Of a stretch of 64,000 nt of DNA, positions 28,157 to 36,895 are shown piece after piece. The DNA is taken from contig WOUP01000001.1 in assembly GCA_009772895.1 (NCBI GenBank), positions 248,001-312,000 of the forward strand. Reading direction: 5' to 3'. The notes under the pieces are model-generated. The model was not told the DNA's origin. It searched no databases and saw only the letters and a list, made by a program, of their open reading frames with translations. The stretch's first letter is position 1; every line of letters starts with the position of its first letter. Origin of the DNA: Puniceicoccaceae bacterium 5H (lineage in GTDB: Bacteria > Verrucomicrobiota > Verrucomicrobiia > Opitutales > Oceanipulchritudinaceae). The translations under genes were made by a program, and so were the position numbers.

Positions 28157-29221
28157 CTAATGAGGTTCGCCCTGTCCGGGGATTTTCGCGTTCTCGTCGT
28201 GGAGCAGGTCGCGCTGATAGAGCATGCGGTAGGAGACGAGCAGGATGACGGTCAAAGGCGTACCCAGGATCAGGCCCAAGGGACCGAAGACCATGCCCAT
28301 GACTACCGTCCCGAGTAACGTCAGAACCGGTGGCATTTGCACGTTCTGCTTCTGGACCATCGGGGTAATGAAGTTGCCTTCGAGCACCTGCACGACGATG
28401 TAGAGCGCCATGACCTTGATCGCCATGGTCTGGCTCGTCGACAGGGCGATCAGCACGGCAGGAATCGCCCATAGCACCGGACCGACGTTGGGGATAAACT
28501 GAAACAGCCCAGCTAGCGGCCCGAGGACCCACGCGAAGGGCGCCCCCACGATCAACATGCCGATCGTAACCAGCGTGCCGATGATCAACATGGCAAAGCC
28601 CTGGGCGATCAGCCAATGCCACAGGGCACGACCGCAAGCCAGTAACAGTTGCCGCCCCTTTTCGCGATAACCGAGGGGCAGGATGCTCAACAGTCCCCGG
28701 CAGTAGGCCTGCGGATCGTAGGCTAGAAAGATGCCCACAAACAGGGCCAGGGCCAAGGCAGTGATGGCTTCGGCCGAACGCGTGGCCGGCCCGATGATAC
28801 GGCTCAGCAGGCCATCGCCTCCGCTGCCATTCATCCCGCCGCTCAGGAACATACGTCCCCAGGTGGTACTGCGCGCGTTTTCCAGGATGGTCGGCATCTT
28901 GTCGAAGAGCCGCTGCCCTTCGGACACCACCATCGGCAATACGAGCATGGCAATGCCCACGATAAGCAGAAACATGCAGCCGGTGGCGACGTAGAGGCAG
29001 GTGCAGTAGGTCCACCGCGTCCGCTCCTTCAGCATGTAGGAAAAGCCGCCCAGCACGACCGCGATGATTATACCGGCAAAGAAAATCAGAAACGCTTCCG
29101 CACTTTTCCAGAGAAACAGGGCGAGGCCGATCAGCGCGAGCGCGATCAGCATGCGCTTCTCGAACTGGACGAGGGGGCGATCGTGTTGGGAGAGGTTTTC
29201 TTGCAGTTCTGGTTGAGACAT
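28157..29221 (-). CDS. AI-2E family (PerM/YdiK-like) membrane permease
   Basis: A 354-aa protein with about seven to eight helices in the order typical of AI-2E family transporters: two N-terminal helices (LALIGLALFLWKSAEAFLIFF), a soluble insertion, then GPLAGLFQFIPNVGPVLWAIPAV, the most conserved block of the family, and the LEGNFITPMV segment. Members export autoinducer-2 in E. coli or act as Na+/H+ antiporters in other bacteria; the substrate here is unknown. Its start abuts the stop of the upstream CPA1 antiporter gene. Confidence 0.9.
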   Translation of the reverse strand: MSQPELQENLSQHDRPLVQFEKRMLIALALIGLALFLWKSAEAFLIFFAGIIIAVVLGGFSYMLKERTRWTYCTCLYVATGCMFLLIVGIAMLVLPMVVSEGQRLFDKMPTILENARSTTWGRMFLSGGMNGSGGDGLLSRIIGPATRSAEAITALALALFVGIFLAYDPQAYCRGLLSILPLGYREKGRQLLLACGRALWHWLIAQGFAMLIIGTLVTIGMLIVGAPFAWVLGPLAGLFQFIPNVGPVLWAIPAVLIALSTSQTMAIKVMALYIVVQVLEGNFITPMVQKQNVQMPPVLTLLGTVVMGMVFGPLGLILGTPLTVILLVSYRMLYQRDLLHDENAKIPGQGEPH

Positions 29222-30475
29222 TTAGGGCTGTGTTGCTTGGCCTCGCTGGCGCAGCGTTTTGCCCAGCCAGCGGGCGAAAGGGGTTGAAGTGAGGCCGTGG
29301 AGGATCACCGAGATGACAATGGCCATACTGATATGGGGCCACAGATCGCTGCGCCCGAGGTGCTTCTCAGCATACATCACATAATAGAGCGCCGCTATTC
29401 CGAGGGGGCCAAACCAGGCGAGAAACGACATCTCGGGCAAGTTGATGTTACGCCGCAGCAAGCGGTTGAGTGCAAAGATCGCCACCGCACGGCGACCGAT
29501 GATCACGGTCAACCAGATCAGCGCAACCGGCCATCCCAGGTGCTGCCATTCGGCCAGAGGGATGAACAGGCCGACCAGCATGAAGATCGTGATAGTAAAG
29601 AACTTGTTGATCGCTTCCTGGATCTCTTCCTGGTGCTCCTGATGTTTGTCGTCGATAAACTGATCGAACACTGCTCCGGCGACAAAGGCCGCCAGAATAC
29701 CATCGGCTCCCAACAGCTTGACCAGTGTCATGACGACGACCGGTAGCGCCAGCGTGAAGCCAAGATAGGAAGTATGCCGAATCAAGCCGTGCTCGCTGAC
29801 AAAACTCAGAATCATCGCCGCCAGCCAGCCGAGCAGCGCCCCCACGACAGCGGCCAGACCGATCTCTTTGAGCAAGCCGATGAGCAGCCAGTGCTCGACG
29901 GTGGCCCACTCGGCCCCGCGGTTGAGCACATACACGGGCAGAATCACGAACAGAAACCCCAGGCCGTCATTCGAGCCGGATTCCGCCGAAATACCCTGTT
30001 GTTCCCAGGTGGGGATTTCCTTGTCCGCAATAGTGCCGGTCACGACAGGAGTCGAGACAATGGGGTCGGTGGGGGTGACAATCGCCGCCAGCAGCGCCGC
30101 GACCCAAAAGTCAAACCCACTCAAGCCCCAGAAGATCAAGGTACCACTGGCCCACATCAAGGGCATGCCCAGCAGGATCACCATCAGAAAAAAGCGGATT
30201 TCCTTGCGCCAGTAGTATTTGGGCAGACGCAGTGCAATGCCCATGAGGCCGATCGCAAGCGTCATGCGCGCCCCTTCTTCCAACATCAGGTGCTCGGCAT
30301 GATGCCCCGGACTGGAGATAAGCCCCAGAACCTGAGGCCCGATGACAAAGCCCGTCACGAGGGAGAGCAGCGGGACCGGCAGGCAATACTGCTGCAGCAA
30401 CCCGGAAAACGTAATATAGGTCAGGGACGCTACCGAAAAGATGAAGACGATCAGGTTGATGGTTTCCCCGCTCAT
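29222..30475 (-). CDS. cation:proton antiporter, CPA1 (NhaP-type)
   Basis: About 417 aa with some 12 helices. The CPA1 ion-binding signature is visible as ESGSNDGLGF, with the Asn-Asp pair, and the discontinuous-helix block is AAIVTPTDPIVSTPVV. It would exchange Na+ or K+ for H+ across the inner membrane. I prefer the ATG giving MSGETINLIV to the ORF-track start eight codons earlier. It is followed directly, with no gap, by the AI-2E-type gene. Confidence 0.9.
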   Translation of the reverse strand: MSGETINLIVFIFSVASLTYITFSGLLQQYCLPVPLLSLVTGFVIGPQVLGLISSPGHHAEHLMLEEGARMTLAIGLMGIALRLPKYYWRKEIRFFLMVILLGMPLMWASGTLIFWGLSGFDFWVAALLAAIVTPTDPIVSTPVVTGTIADKEIPTWEQQGISAESGSNDGLGFLFVILPVYVLNRGAEWATVEHWLLIGLLKEIGLAAVVGALLGWLAAMILSFVSEHGLIRHTSYLGFTLALPVVVMTLVKLLGADGILAAFVAGAVFDQFIDDKHQEHQEEIQEAINKFFTITIFMLVGLFIPLAEWQHLGWPVALIWLTVIIGRRAVAIFALNRLLRRNINLPEMSFLAWFGPLGIAALYYVMYAEKHLGRSDLWPHISMAIVISVILHGLTSTPFARWLGKTLRQRGQATQP

Positions 30476-30642
30476 GTGCCGCCACCTTCTGCACCTCACG
30501 TGCCATGATGGAAGGAGGAGGGCGCGTTACACCGAGTAACGAAAGCGCCGTGCAATCTGAAGCGTGAACGAACGGTAAAAAAGGCATCCTGTGAGACGGT
30601 GCGGGCACTTGATCGGCGGGAATCTTGCGGCATTGTTCCCTC

Positions 30643-31101
30643 ATGATCCGACCCAATACACGCTTTTGTCTGACTGCCTTGGTCCTGACCGGCTTTCTGG
30701 CGGGCTGCCAGCGCGCCACGAGCCCCGCCGCCCGCGATGCTGACGCATCGTCGCCTTCGGCCGACCAAATGGAGCGGAGCTGGCCAGAACGGGAATTTAC
30801 CGTCGAACTCAAGACGCCGACCCCGGCCCACGCGGTCGCCATTCAGGAGGTCTGGCAGGTCGGCGGTGAGGTCTGGGTCTGGGCGCAAGTGGCGCGAGGC
30901 GAGGGCATGGCCGCCCAAGTCATCTCCACCTCAACGGACCGCGTCAGTCTGGACGCACCTCCGGGCGAAGTGGAATATTACATCAGCGGTATTGACTGGA
31001 ACTGGGCGGAGCTGCCTGACCATTACCACCGTATCACTTCACCGGAATCATTCGATCCCGCCGCCGAAGGTGGAACCCAACTCTATCCGGCGAAACCGTA
31101 A
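30643..31101 (+). CDS. hypothetical lipoprotein
   Basis: A 152-aa protein with a lipoprotein signal (FCLTALVLTGFLAGCQ) and a mature part of about 130 residues rich in Glu, Trp and Val. The sequence EVWQVGGEVWVWAQVARG suggests beta strands. I do not recognise the family. It is transcribed divergently from the antiporter gene and converges on the glycine-zipper gene. Confidence 0.75.
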   Translation: MIRPNTRFCLTALVLTGFLAGCQRATSPAARDADASSPSADQMERSWPEREFTVELKTPTPAHAVAIQEVWQVGGEVWVWAQVARGEGMAAQVISTSTDRVSLDAPPGEVEYYISGIDWNWAELPDHYHRITSPESFDPAAEGGTQLYPAKP

Positions 31102-31103
31102 AC

Positions 31104-31133
31104 AAAAGAGGCGGACTTAAACCAGTCCGCCTC
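31104..31133 (-). terminator. rho-independent terminator of the glycine-zipper gene
   Basis: GAGGCGGACT and AGTCCGCCTC form a perfect ten-base stem with a six-base loop; on the minus strand it is followed by TTTT. It lies right after the + strand lipoprotein stop too and may stop both. Confidence 0.8.
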
Positions 31134-31158
31134 GTCCAAAACCGTTCTTGCGAGCGGC

Positions 31159-31476
31159 TCAGTCGTTCTCGCCGTCGTCTTCGTTGTTCTCATCGGCGCG
31201 TTCCCGGGCATCTTCCGCCTTTTGCTCTTCGCGGTTGCCGTAGTAACCGCCACCTGCGGCCCCAGCCGCACCGCCGATGGCCGCACCTTCGAGGGCGTCA
31301 CCCGATTGACTGCCGATAAGGGCGCCCGCCGCAGCCCCTGCGGCTGCCCCTTGCAGCGCCCCTTCTTCCGTCGTGTCGGGCTTCTCGTAGTTCTGGCACC
31401 CTGCAATCAAGAGGCTACCGCCGATCGCGCCGAGGGTGACAGCGCGTTTCACAAAGTAGACTGTATCGATTTTCAT
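31159..31476 (-). CDS. glycine-zipper lipoprotein
   Basis: About 105 aa with a lipobox (GGSLLIAGC), then a glycine-alanine repeat segment (GAAAGAAAGALIG...GAAIGGAAGAAGGG) typical of glycine-zipper outer-membrane proteins, and a very acidic end (ADENNEDDGEND). Likely a small envelope lipoprotein. The start giving MKIDTVYF is chosen because the signal peptide begins there; the longer ORF-track version adds 25 residues without family features. Confidence 0.8.
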   Translation of the reverse strand: MKIDTVYFVKRAVTLGAIGGSLLIAGCQNYEKPDTTEEGALQGAAAGAAAGALIGSQSGDALEGAAIGGAAGAAGGGYYGNREEQKAEDARERADENNEDDGEND

Positions 31477-31525
31477 GGTGAATGGGCTATCGCAGGGGAG
31501 ATGCCAACAGAGGCCGGGAGAGCGG

Positions 31526-31981
31526 CTAGACTTCCTGCGCGTCATCCGCATCGAGCTGCAGCAGCGGCAGTTCGACCGAGGAATCGAATTCTCGATGCAA
31601 GTGAGCCGGGCTCGTCACGACCATCAACTCGAGGGTGGGATGCACGACGGCGTCCTTCAGGTGGCCGCCCACACATTCCCCCGTGGCCTTGCCCAGGATG
31701 GCGTGGGCGTGCAGTTGAGGCTCACCCTTGCGCGTTGCGACGGTGCCGGTCAGGGTCAGTAACTCGACCTGTTCCCGCACCGGAATCTCGATATATTCGC
31801 GGCTTTCAGCGTCGAAGTAGCGGAGGCCGGCTTCCTTGAAGGCGCCAATCCCGTGAAACCGAGCCGAATGCACGCCTTCTTTTTCCACAAAGGAAGCCAG
31901 CTTTTCCATCACCGGTTCGCCGCTTTCAAAGACGAGCACGAAGCTGTCGTCGCCGGAAGATCCAATCTTTTGGTATCGCAT
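31526..31981 (-). CDS. PPC/DUF296 domain protein
   Basis: A 151-aa PPC (plants and prokaryotes conserved) domain protein, recognisable by HLHA-type metal-binding histidines in QLHAHAILGKATGECVGGHL and the preceding TLTGTVATRKG. Bacterial stand-alone members form trimers and bind a metal; despite the DNA-binding annotation often attached, their role is unknown. Start ATG at 31981, 41 bases after the MscS gene. Confidence 0.85.
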   Translation of the reverse strand: MRYQKIGSSGDDSFVLVFESGEPVMEKLASFVEKEGVHSARFHGIGAFKEAGLRYFDAESREYIEIPVREQVELLTLTGTVATRKGEPQLHAHAILGKATGECVGGHLKDAVVHPTLELMVVTSPAHLHREFDSSVELPLLQLDADDAQEV

Positions 31982-32022
31982 AGAAAGAGAATGAGCAGGT
32001 GACGTTCCCCGCCAAAGTTCCG

Positions 32023-33096
32023 TCACTCATGCCCAGCATCTTCACGGCTGCCATTGGCTGAAAAGGCATCTTGCAGTAGCGGGTCCGCATCGCCGTGAGC
32101 TGGTTGGGTCTTGAGGGTACGAATCGGGTAGGCGAGGGTGATGCCGTTTTCGCGGTAGGCCTTCTGCATCGCCTGCATGGCCTGATGCTTTGCGGCAAAA
32201 AAGTCGGTGCCCGGGTACTGAATCTGGATTCTCACCAGCGCATCGAGGTAGTGGGCTTCGTAGTCGAGCACATAACATTCGACGCTCGATTCGTTTTGCA
32301 CGAACGGCAGGGGCTGTAGCGCCTCTCGCGTCACGTTCTCAAACTTTTCGATATCCTGATCCCAGGTCGGGCGAGGGCGGAACTCCAGCTTGCGGTAGCC
32401 GGTGGCCTCGTAGTTGATGATTGGTGTCTTGTAGACCTCTGAGTTGGGAATGATCACCGACTGCCCCTGGAAGTCCTCAAGCACGGTGTTGCGGAGGTTT
32501 ACGTCCTGCACATACCCCAGATGCCCGCAGCTCTTGATCAGATCGCCGACGTCGAAAGGCTTGCGGATGCTCATCAGAAAGCCGATGAGGAAATTTTCGG
32601 CGACATCCTGAAAAGCCAGACCGAGCGCGAGTCCCAAGACCCCGGCACCAGCCAGGAGTGAGGTGACCGTGCCCGACATGTCGAGCAGGCTCAGCCCCAG
32701 GAACAGGCCGACTGCGATGACGATGATCTTCGTGGCCGAGGCGGTCACCCGAAGCGCCGCGTCCGTCCGGGTTTTGGGGCGCAAGTAATTGGTGATGATC
32801 TTTTGCGCAATTACCCCAACCAGGTAAAACAACATGACCACCAGCGCCGCCAGCACCAGTTCGGGCAACATGTTTACGAAGGTGCGGCCCCAGTCGACAA
32901 TCTTGTCGATCACCCAGTGGAAGCCTTCCGACCAGCCCATGGGGGAGCCCGACGGCTCTTGTTGCGCAGCCTGCTTGGCCGTTTCCTGGCCGGTGCCGCC
33001 CGTCCCCGCCTGCTTTAAAAGCGTTTCCAGAGCGGAACCTTGGTTACCGCCCTGGACTTGGGATTGCGCTGTTTCGCTAGAAACTGTGGATGGCAT
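32023..33096 (-). CDS. small-conductance mechanosensitive channel (MscS family)
   Basis: A 357-aa protein with a Gln/Gly-rich N-terminal region, helices at roughly 75-100, 120-140 and 150-185, and the pore helix block GLALGLAFQDVAENFLIGFL followed by KPFDVGDLI and the NTVLEDFQGQSVIIPNS beta domain, all MscS hallmarks. It opens under membrane tension to release solutes on osmotic down-shock. Six bases separate it from the upstream SDR gene. Confidence 0.93.
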   Translation of the reverse strand: MPSTVSSETAQSQVQGGNQGSALETLLKQAGTGGTGQETAKQAAQQEPSGSPMGWSEGFHWVIDKIVDWGRTFVNMLPELVLAALVVMLFYLVGVIAQKIITNYLRPKTRTDAALRVTASATKIIVIAVGLFLGLSLLDMSGTVTSLLAGAGVLGLALGLAFQDVAENFLIGFLMSIRKPFDVGDLIKSCGHLGYVQDVNLRNTVLEDFQGQSVIIPNSEVYKTPIINYEATGYRKLEFRPRPTWDQDIEKFENVTREALQPLPFVQNESSVECYVLDYEAHYLDALVRIQIQYPGTDFFAAKHQAMQAMQKAYRENGITLAYPIRTLKTQPAHGDADPLLQDAFSANGSREDAGHE

Positions 33097-33102
33097 AAGC
33101 GA

Positions 33103-33897
33103 TCAGCCCTGCAGGAGGGACTGAGCTCCGTCGATGTAGACTTCGGTGCCGGTGATGTGGCCGCTGCGTTCGCTGGCGAGAAAGGCCACCAGATTGGCGA
33201 CATCTTCCGCTTTGCCAGGCTTGCCGTCGGACAACGGGATCTTGCCTTCTGGAAATTCCACCGGTTCCTTTTCGCGCTGCACGTCTTCGACATCGGTGTT
33301 GTCGTCGATGTTCGACTCGATGGACCCCGGGCAGACGGCATTGACGCGGATGCGATGGCTCGCGAGCTCCAGCGCAATCATCTTCATGAAAGCGATTTGG
33401 CCCGCCTTGGAAGACGAGTAGGCGCTCGCGCCGGTGTTCGTAAAGATGCGGTTGCCGTTGACCGAGGAAGTGATGATGACGGAGCCGCCATCCCGCTTCA
33501 GCATGGGCAGGCACGCCTTTACGGTATGAAAGGTGCCCGTCAGGTTGATGTTGATGGTCTTGTTCCACTCTTCCGGCGTCAGTTCGTCGAGCGGGGCCCA
33601 AGTGCCGTTGATGCCGGCATGTGCGAAGACGATATCGATGCGGCCATAAAGCTCGTCGAGCTTCTTGGCCGCTTCCTCCATCTCTTCCCACTTGCTCACA
33701 TCGGCCTGGATCGCCTTGGCCTCGCCACCTTGTTCCTTGATCAGGTCGACCGTTTTCTGGGTGTTGTCGAGGTGACGACCGAGGCAACCAATCTTGGCGC
33801 CCATTTCGGCCAGCTTGAGCGCGGTCGCACGTCCGATGCCTTCGCCGGCACCGGTGATAAGGGCGACGCGGTTCTTTTCAAAAGATTCTTCAGCCAT
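33103..33897 (-). CDS. SDR family NAD(P)-dependent oxidoreductase
   Basis: A 264-aa classical short-chain dehydrogenase: cofactor loop TGAGEGIGRATAL near the N-terminus, FAHAGINGTW in place of the usual NNAG, active Ser in ITSSVNGN and the catalytic YSSSKAG. C-terminal region ends with the usual ITGTEVYIDGAQ. Substrate unknown. Located between another SDR and the MscS gene in the same direction. Confidence 0.92.
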   Translation of the reverse strand: MAEESFEKNRVALITGAGEGIGRATALKLAEMGAKIGCLGRHLDNTQKTVDLIKEQGGEAKAIQADVSKWEEMEEAAKKLDELYGRIDIVFAHAGINGTWAPLDELTPEEWNKTININLTGTFHTVKACLPMLKRDGGSVIITSSVNGNRIFTNTGASAYSSSKAGQIAFMKMIALELASHRIRVNAVCPGSIESNIDDNTDVEDVQREKEPVEFPEGKIPLSDGKPGKAEDVANLVAFLASERSGHITGTEVYIDGAQSLLQG

Positions 33898-33915
33898 AAT
33901 ATCTGGGTAAGGGGA

Positions 33916-34938
33916 TTAGGCTTCGTTATGGCGCAGGACGCGGGCCAAACCGAACGCGGCACCGACGAGGACCCCCGCCGCAAGACCCGTCATCGCGATT
34001 CCGTCGCGGTGCTTGGTCCACTCCAGTTGCAGACTGCGGCCCTTCGCGCGGTCGTCAAAGTCGCCATGGGCCGCATAATCACCCTCCACAGGACCATAGA
34101 GGTTGTCCGATCGGCCTTCCTTTTTCGGTTGATCGGTTTGTTGGCCGCTGTAGCCCTGTTTCGCCAGAATGCGATCGGCAATGCCGGGCACGACCTTGTT
34201 GCCGAAAATCGCCTTCACGGTCGAGCCACCGACCAACACTTCCCGACGGCGGCTGTGAGCGGCGTAGAAGATCCCCTCAGCGGGCACTTCCGGCTGGTAA
34301 ATCGGCGGCACTGGTTGGGCCTTGTGGGGGAGGCGACTGCGGACCCAGTCGAACTGCGGCGTATTGACCGCTGGCAGCTGGACCATGCACAGGTGGATGT
34401 TGCTCTTTTCGTGCAACAATTCGGCGCGCAAGGAGTCGCAAAAGCCCTGGATCGCGTGCTTGGAGGCGCAATAGGCGCTCTGCAGCGGGATGCCGCGGTA
34501 GGCCAGCGCGGAGCCGACCTGCACGATCGAACCGCGATTACGCGGCCGCATGTGTTTCAGGGCGGCTTTGGTGCCGTAGACATAGCCAAGGTAGCAGACC
34601 TCCGTCACCCGGCGAAATTCCTCCGGCGTAATCTCGGAAACGGGGGCAAACACGCCGGTCATGGCGCAGTTCACCCATACGTCGATCTCGCCCAGTTGTC
34701 GTTCGACGCGGTCTGCTGCCTTTTCCATCCCGTAGGCGTCGCTGACGTCGTTCTGGATGCCGAGGGCCTGGCCGCTGATGCCGCGTAGTTCTTCTTCGGC
34801 CGCTTGCAGGCGGCCCTGATCACGGGCGATGACGGCTACCGCGTAGCCTTCGTGTGCAAATTTGCGAGCCGTGGCGCGTCCTACGCCAGCGGTGCCGCCG
34901 GTAATGACGACGACGGGTTGTCGATTCTCTGAAACCAT
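33916..34938 (-). CDS. SDR family oxidoreductase with C-terminal membrane helix
   Basis: A 340-aa protein. The first ~200 residues are a short-chain dehydrogenase (TGGTAGVGRATARKF, catalytic YCASKHA), followed by an extension and a final hydrophobic helix (TGLAAGVLVGAAFGLARVL) that should tether it to the membrane. Substrate unknown. The ATG at 34938 is preceded by an AGGAT ribosome site and is far better than the ORF-track start 95 codons upstream. Confidence 0.9.
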   Translation of the reverse strand: MVSENRQPVVVITGGTAGVGRATARKFAHEGYAVAVIARDQGRLQAAEEELRGISGQALGIQNDVSDAYGMEKAADRVERQLGEIDVWVNCAMTGVFAPVSEITPEEFRRVTEVCYLGYVYGTKAALKHMRPRNRGSIVQVGSALAYRGIPLQSAYCASKHAIQGFCDSLRAELLHEKSNIHLCMVQLPAVNTPQFDWVRSRLPHKAQPVPPIYQPEVPAEGIFYAAHSRRREVLVGGSTVKAIFGNKVVPGIADRILAKQGYSGQQTDQPKKEGRSDNLYGPVEGDYAAHGDFDDRAKGRSLQLEWTKHRDGIAMTGLAAGVLVGAAFGLARVLRHNEA

Positions 34939-34991
34939 ATCCTGAAGGGGTTGAATTCTAAGGGAGATGGGAGCAGAGACGGTGCCAGCAT

Positions 34992-35801
34992 CTACTCGTC
35001 CGTCGAGGGATCGAGCACTTCGGCCAGTGCTTCGGCGACAAAGGTGTCGGTTTCCCGGGCCTCTTCGCTCCGGCGGCAGAGATACGTTTCGTGCATTGGA
35101 TGGCAGCAGATCTCCAGTCCCGCAGAACGCAAGATGGCTTCGACGCCCGACTTCGTGGCGGCCCACCAGTTTGTTGGGTCTTCCGCGAGTCGCTGTTCGA
35201 TGAACGCCATCTTGGGCCACCACGGCTCCCTCATGCGTTCACGCGCGCCGAAGTCCAGTTGAGCCGGCGCCTGTTTGTCTGACGCTTCGCCTTCCGGGCT
35301 GGTCAGCGTCTGGAAGACCATCCAGCCGTCCATCTTGCGCACGAGCCCGTCGAGGGCCAACAGCGGGTAGCGCAGGTGATAAAACAGCCCCATGAAAAAG
35401 ATCCCGTCGTAGCGCTCCGCTTCGCGAATGGTGTTGTAGACGGAGGCCTGGCGGAAGCGAATCTTGTCCGTAAGGCCGAAAGCAGCGGCGGCCCACCGCG
35501 ACTGCTTCAGGTAGTGCGGGTTGATCTCGACTGCATCGACCTCGGCACCGCGCTGTGCCAGTTGAATCGCGTAATACCCGGCGTTACTGCCCAGTTCGAG
35601 CACCTTTTGGCCCGAAAGATCTGCGGGCAGCACCTTGGCCAGCGGCTCCCATTTGAAGGCGGGAAAGTCGCCAAGCGGGTGGTCCGGCGCCGTCTGCGTT
35701 CCGTCGGGCAGGTGCAGGTTCTGGAACCAGGGCCCCAGGGCGGCAACCTTTTGTTCGGTGGGAGTCCGGGGATTCGAAAAATCGGTCTGTAGCTGTGCCA
35801 T
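34992..35801 (-). CDS. SAM-dependent methyltransferase of a glycan cassette (Rta_06860/TIGR04290-like, from memory)
   Basis: About 269 aa. The SAM-binding motif I is VLELGSNAGYYAIQLAQRGAEVDAVEI without its flanks, and IFFMGLFYHLRYPLLALDG corresponds to the CmoB/DUF1698-like region. The resemblance is to small-molecule or sugar methyltransferases, and my recollection is that a family like this is annotated only as a conserved-neighbourhood methyltransferase. It is the last of nine tightly packed genes, three bases after a CgeB-like gene, so methylation of a sugar in the product is the likely role. An alternative ATG ten codons earlier overlaps the neighbour. Confidence 0.85.
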   Translation of the reverse strand: MAQLQTDFSNPRTPTEQKVAALGPWFQNLHLPDGTQTAPDHPLGDFPAFKWEPLAKVLPADLSGQKVLELGSNAGYYAIQLAQRGAEVDAVEINPHYLKQSRWAAAAFGLTDKIRFRQASVYNTIREAERYDGIFFMGLFYHLRYPLLALDGLVRKMDGWMVFQTLTSPEGEASDKQAPAQLDFGARERMREPWWPKMAFIEQRLAEDPTNWWAATKSGVEAILRSAGLEICCHPMHETYLCRRSEEARETDTFVAEALAEVLDPSTDE

Positions 35802-35803
35802 AT

Positions 35804-36895
35804 TCAGGAAACTAACGCCGGGTGACGGCATTCGCGGAAGTGCGCTTCGAGTTCTTGGGCGCGATGGTCGGCGGTGTGGGAGGTTAAAATGCGCTTGCGG
35901 GCGGCCATGCCCACCGCCCGGAGGTCGTCGGCGGGCATCTGCTGCAGGAAGCTCAAGGTATCTTGCGGGCCTTCGCTGATCAGGATTTCGCGACCTAGTT
36001 CGAACAGCGTGTCCAGCCCGTCCCAGTAGTCGGAAATGACCGGTGTGCCGCAGGCCGCCGCCTCGAACAGGCGCACGCTGGGGGCATAGCCCGTCTGCTT
36101 CATCGCGGCTCGGGTGATGTTGAGCGTAGCGCGTTGCTGATTGTAGAATTTACGGTGTTCGGCGGGGGGCAAATGGTCGATGCGCTCCACGTTTTGCGGC
36201 CACTCGATGGAATCGGGATATTGCGGACCCGCGACAACGAAACGCCCCTGCGGCCATTCCCGTGCTGGCTGCAGCATCAGCCGGTCGACGCCGGGCTGGC
36301 GGTCATCGCTGTAGGTGCCGAGGTAACCGAGATCATGCGTGTCGGGCCGCGCTTCGGGGAAATACAGGTCCGGGTCGACCGAGCAGTAGAGCGGGCGGCC
36401 TCGCGTGGCCCCATAGTCACGCTCCAGCCGACGTAGCAGCGGTCCACCCGTGAACGAAAGGTAGACGTCGAAGCGTGGAATCAGCCCCGCAGAAAGATAC
36501 TCCTCGTCCCCCTGGGCCAGCTTCTCGAGCGTCACTGGCGTATCGATATCGTAAAAGCCGACGACGCCGCGGGCGGTATCGCAGGCCCAATTGCCGACGG
36601 CGACGCCTTCGGGCACGTAGGACCCCAGCACGACCATGTCGGCCTCACGCACGCAGTTGGTGAAGCGTTGCTTGAGGTCTGCGAGTGATTCGTAGAGATG
36701 AGTCTGCGCAAACTCCGGTTCGGGCAGATCCCTGTTGGAGGCATACCACGGTACGTCGCGCTCCAGAAACGTAATGTTGTGGCCGCGCCGCCGCAAGGCC
36801 TTGAGCAGTGCCCGGTAGGTGGTGGCGTGGCCGTTGCCCCACGAGGAGGTGATCGAGAGGCCGATGAAAACGAGGTTGAGGCGTGCTTGACTCAT
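35804..36895 (-). CDS. CgeB-like glycosyltransferase (third of three)
   Basis: A 363-aa protein of the CgeB/Glyco_trans_1_2 type. N-terminal block FIGLSITSSWGNGHATTYRA, C-terminal nucleotide-binding block TGYAPSVRLFEAAACGTPVISD. The conserved WGNGxAT and RLFEAAACG segments recur in the two upstream genes, so these are paralogues. Such proteins are GT-B enzymes, first seen in Bacillus spore-coat glycosylation. Start ATG overlaps the neighbour by four bases; the ORF-track start adds 74 residues read through that gene in another frame. Confidence 0.9.
   Translation of the reverse strand: MSQARLNLVFIGLSITSSWGNGHATTYRALLKALRRRGHNITFLERDVPWYASNRDLPEPEFAQTHLYESLADLKQRFTNCVREADMVVLGSYVPEGVAVGNWACDTARGVVGFYDIDTPVTLEKLAQGDEEYLSAGLIPRFDVYLSFTGGPLLRRLERDYGATRGRPLYCSVDPDLYFPEARPDTHDLGYLGTYSDDRQPGVDRLMLQPAREWPQGRFVVAGPQYPDSIEWPQNVERIDHLPPAEHRKFYNQQRATLNITRAAMKQTGYAPSVRLFEAAACGTPVISDYWDGLDTLFELGREILISEGPQDTLSFLQQMPADDLRAVGMAARKRILTSHTADHRAQELEAHFRECRHPALVS

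Noticed and set aside
28137-29342. 401-aa minus-strand ORF overlapping the AI-2E-type gene
   Set aside because: Alternative frame rich in Arg, Ala and Gly; the neighbouring frame has conserved permease blocks.
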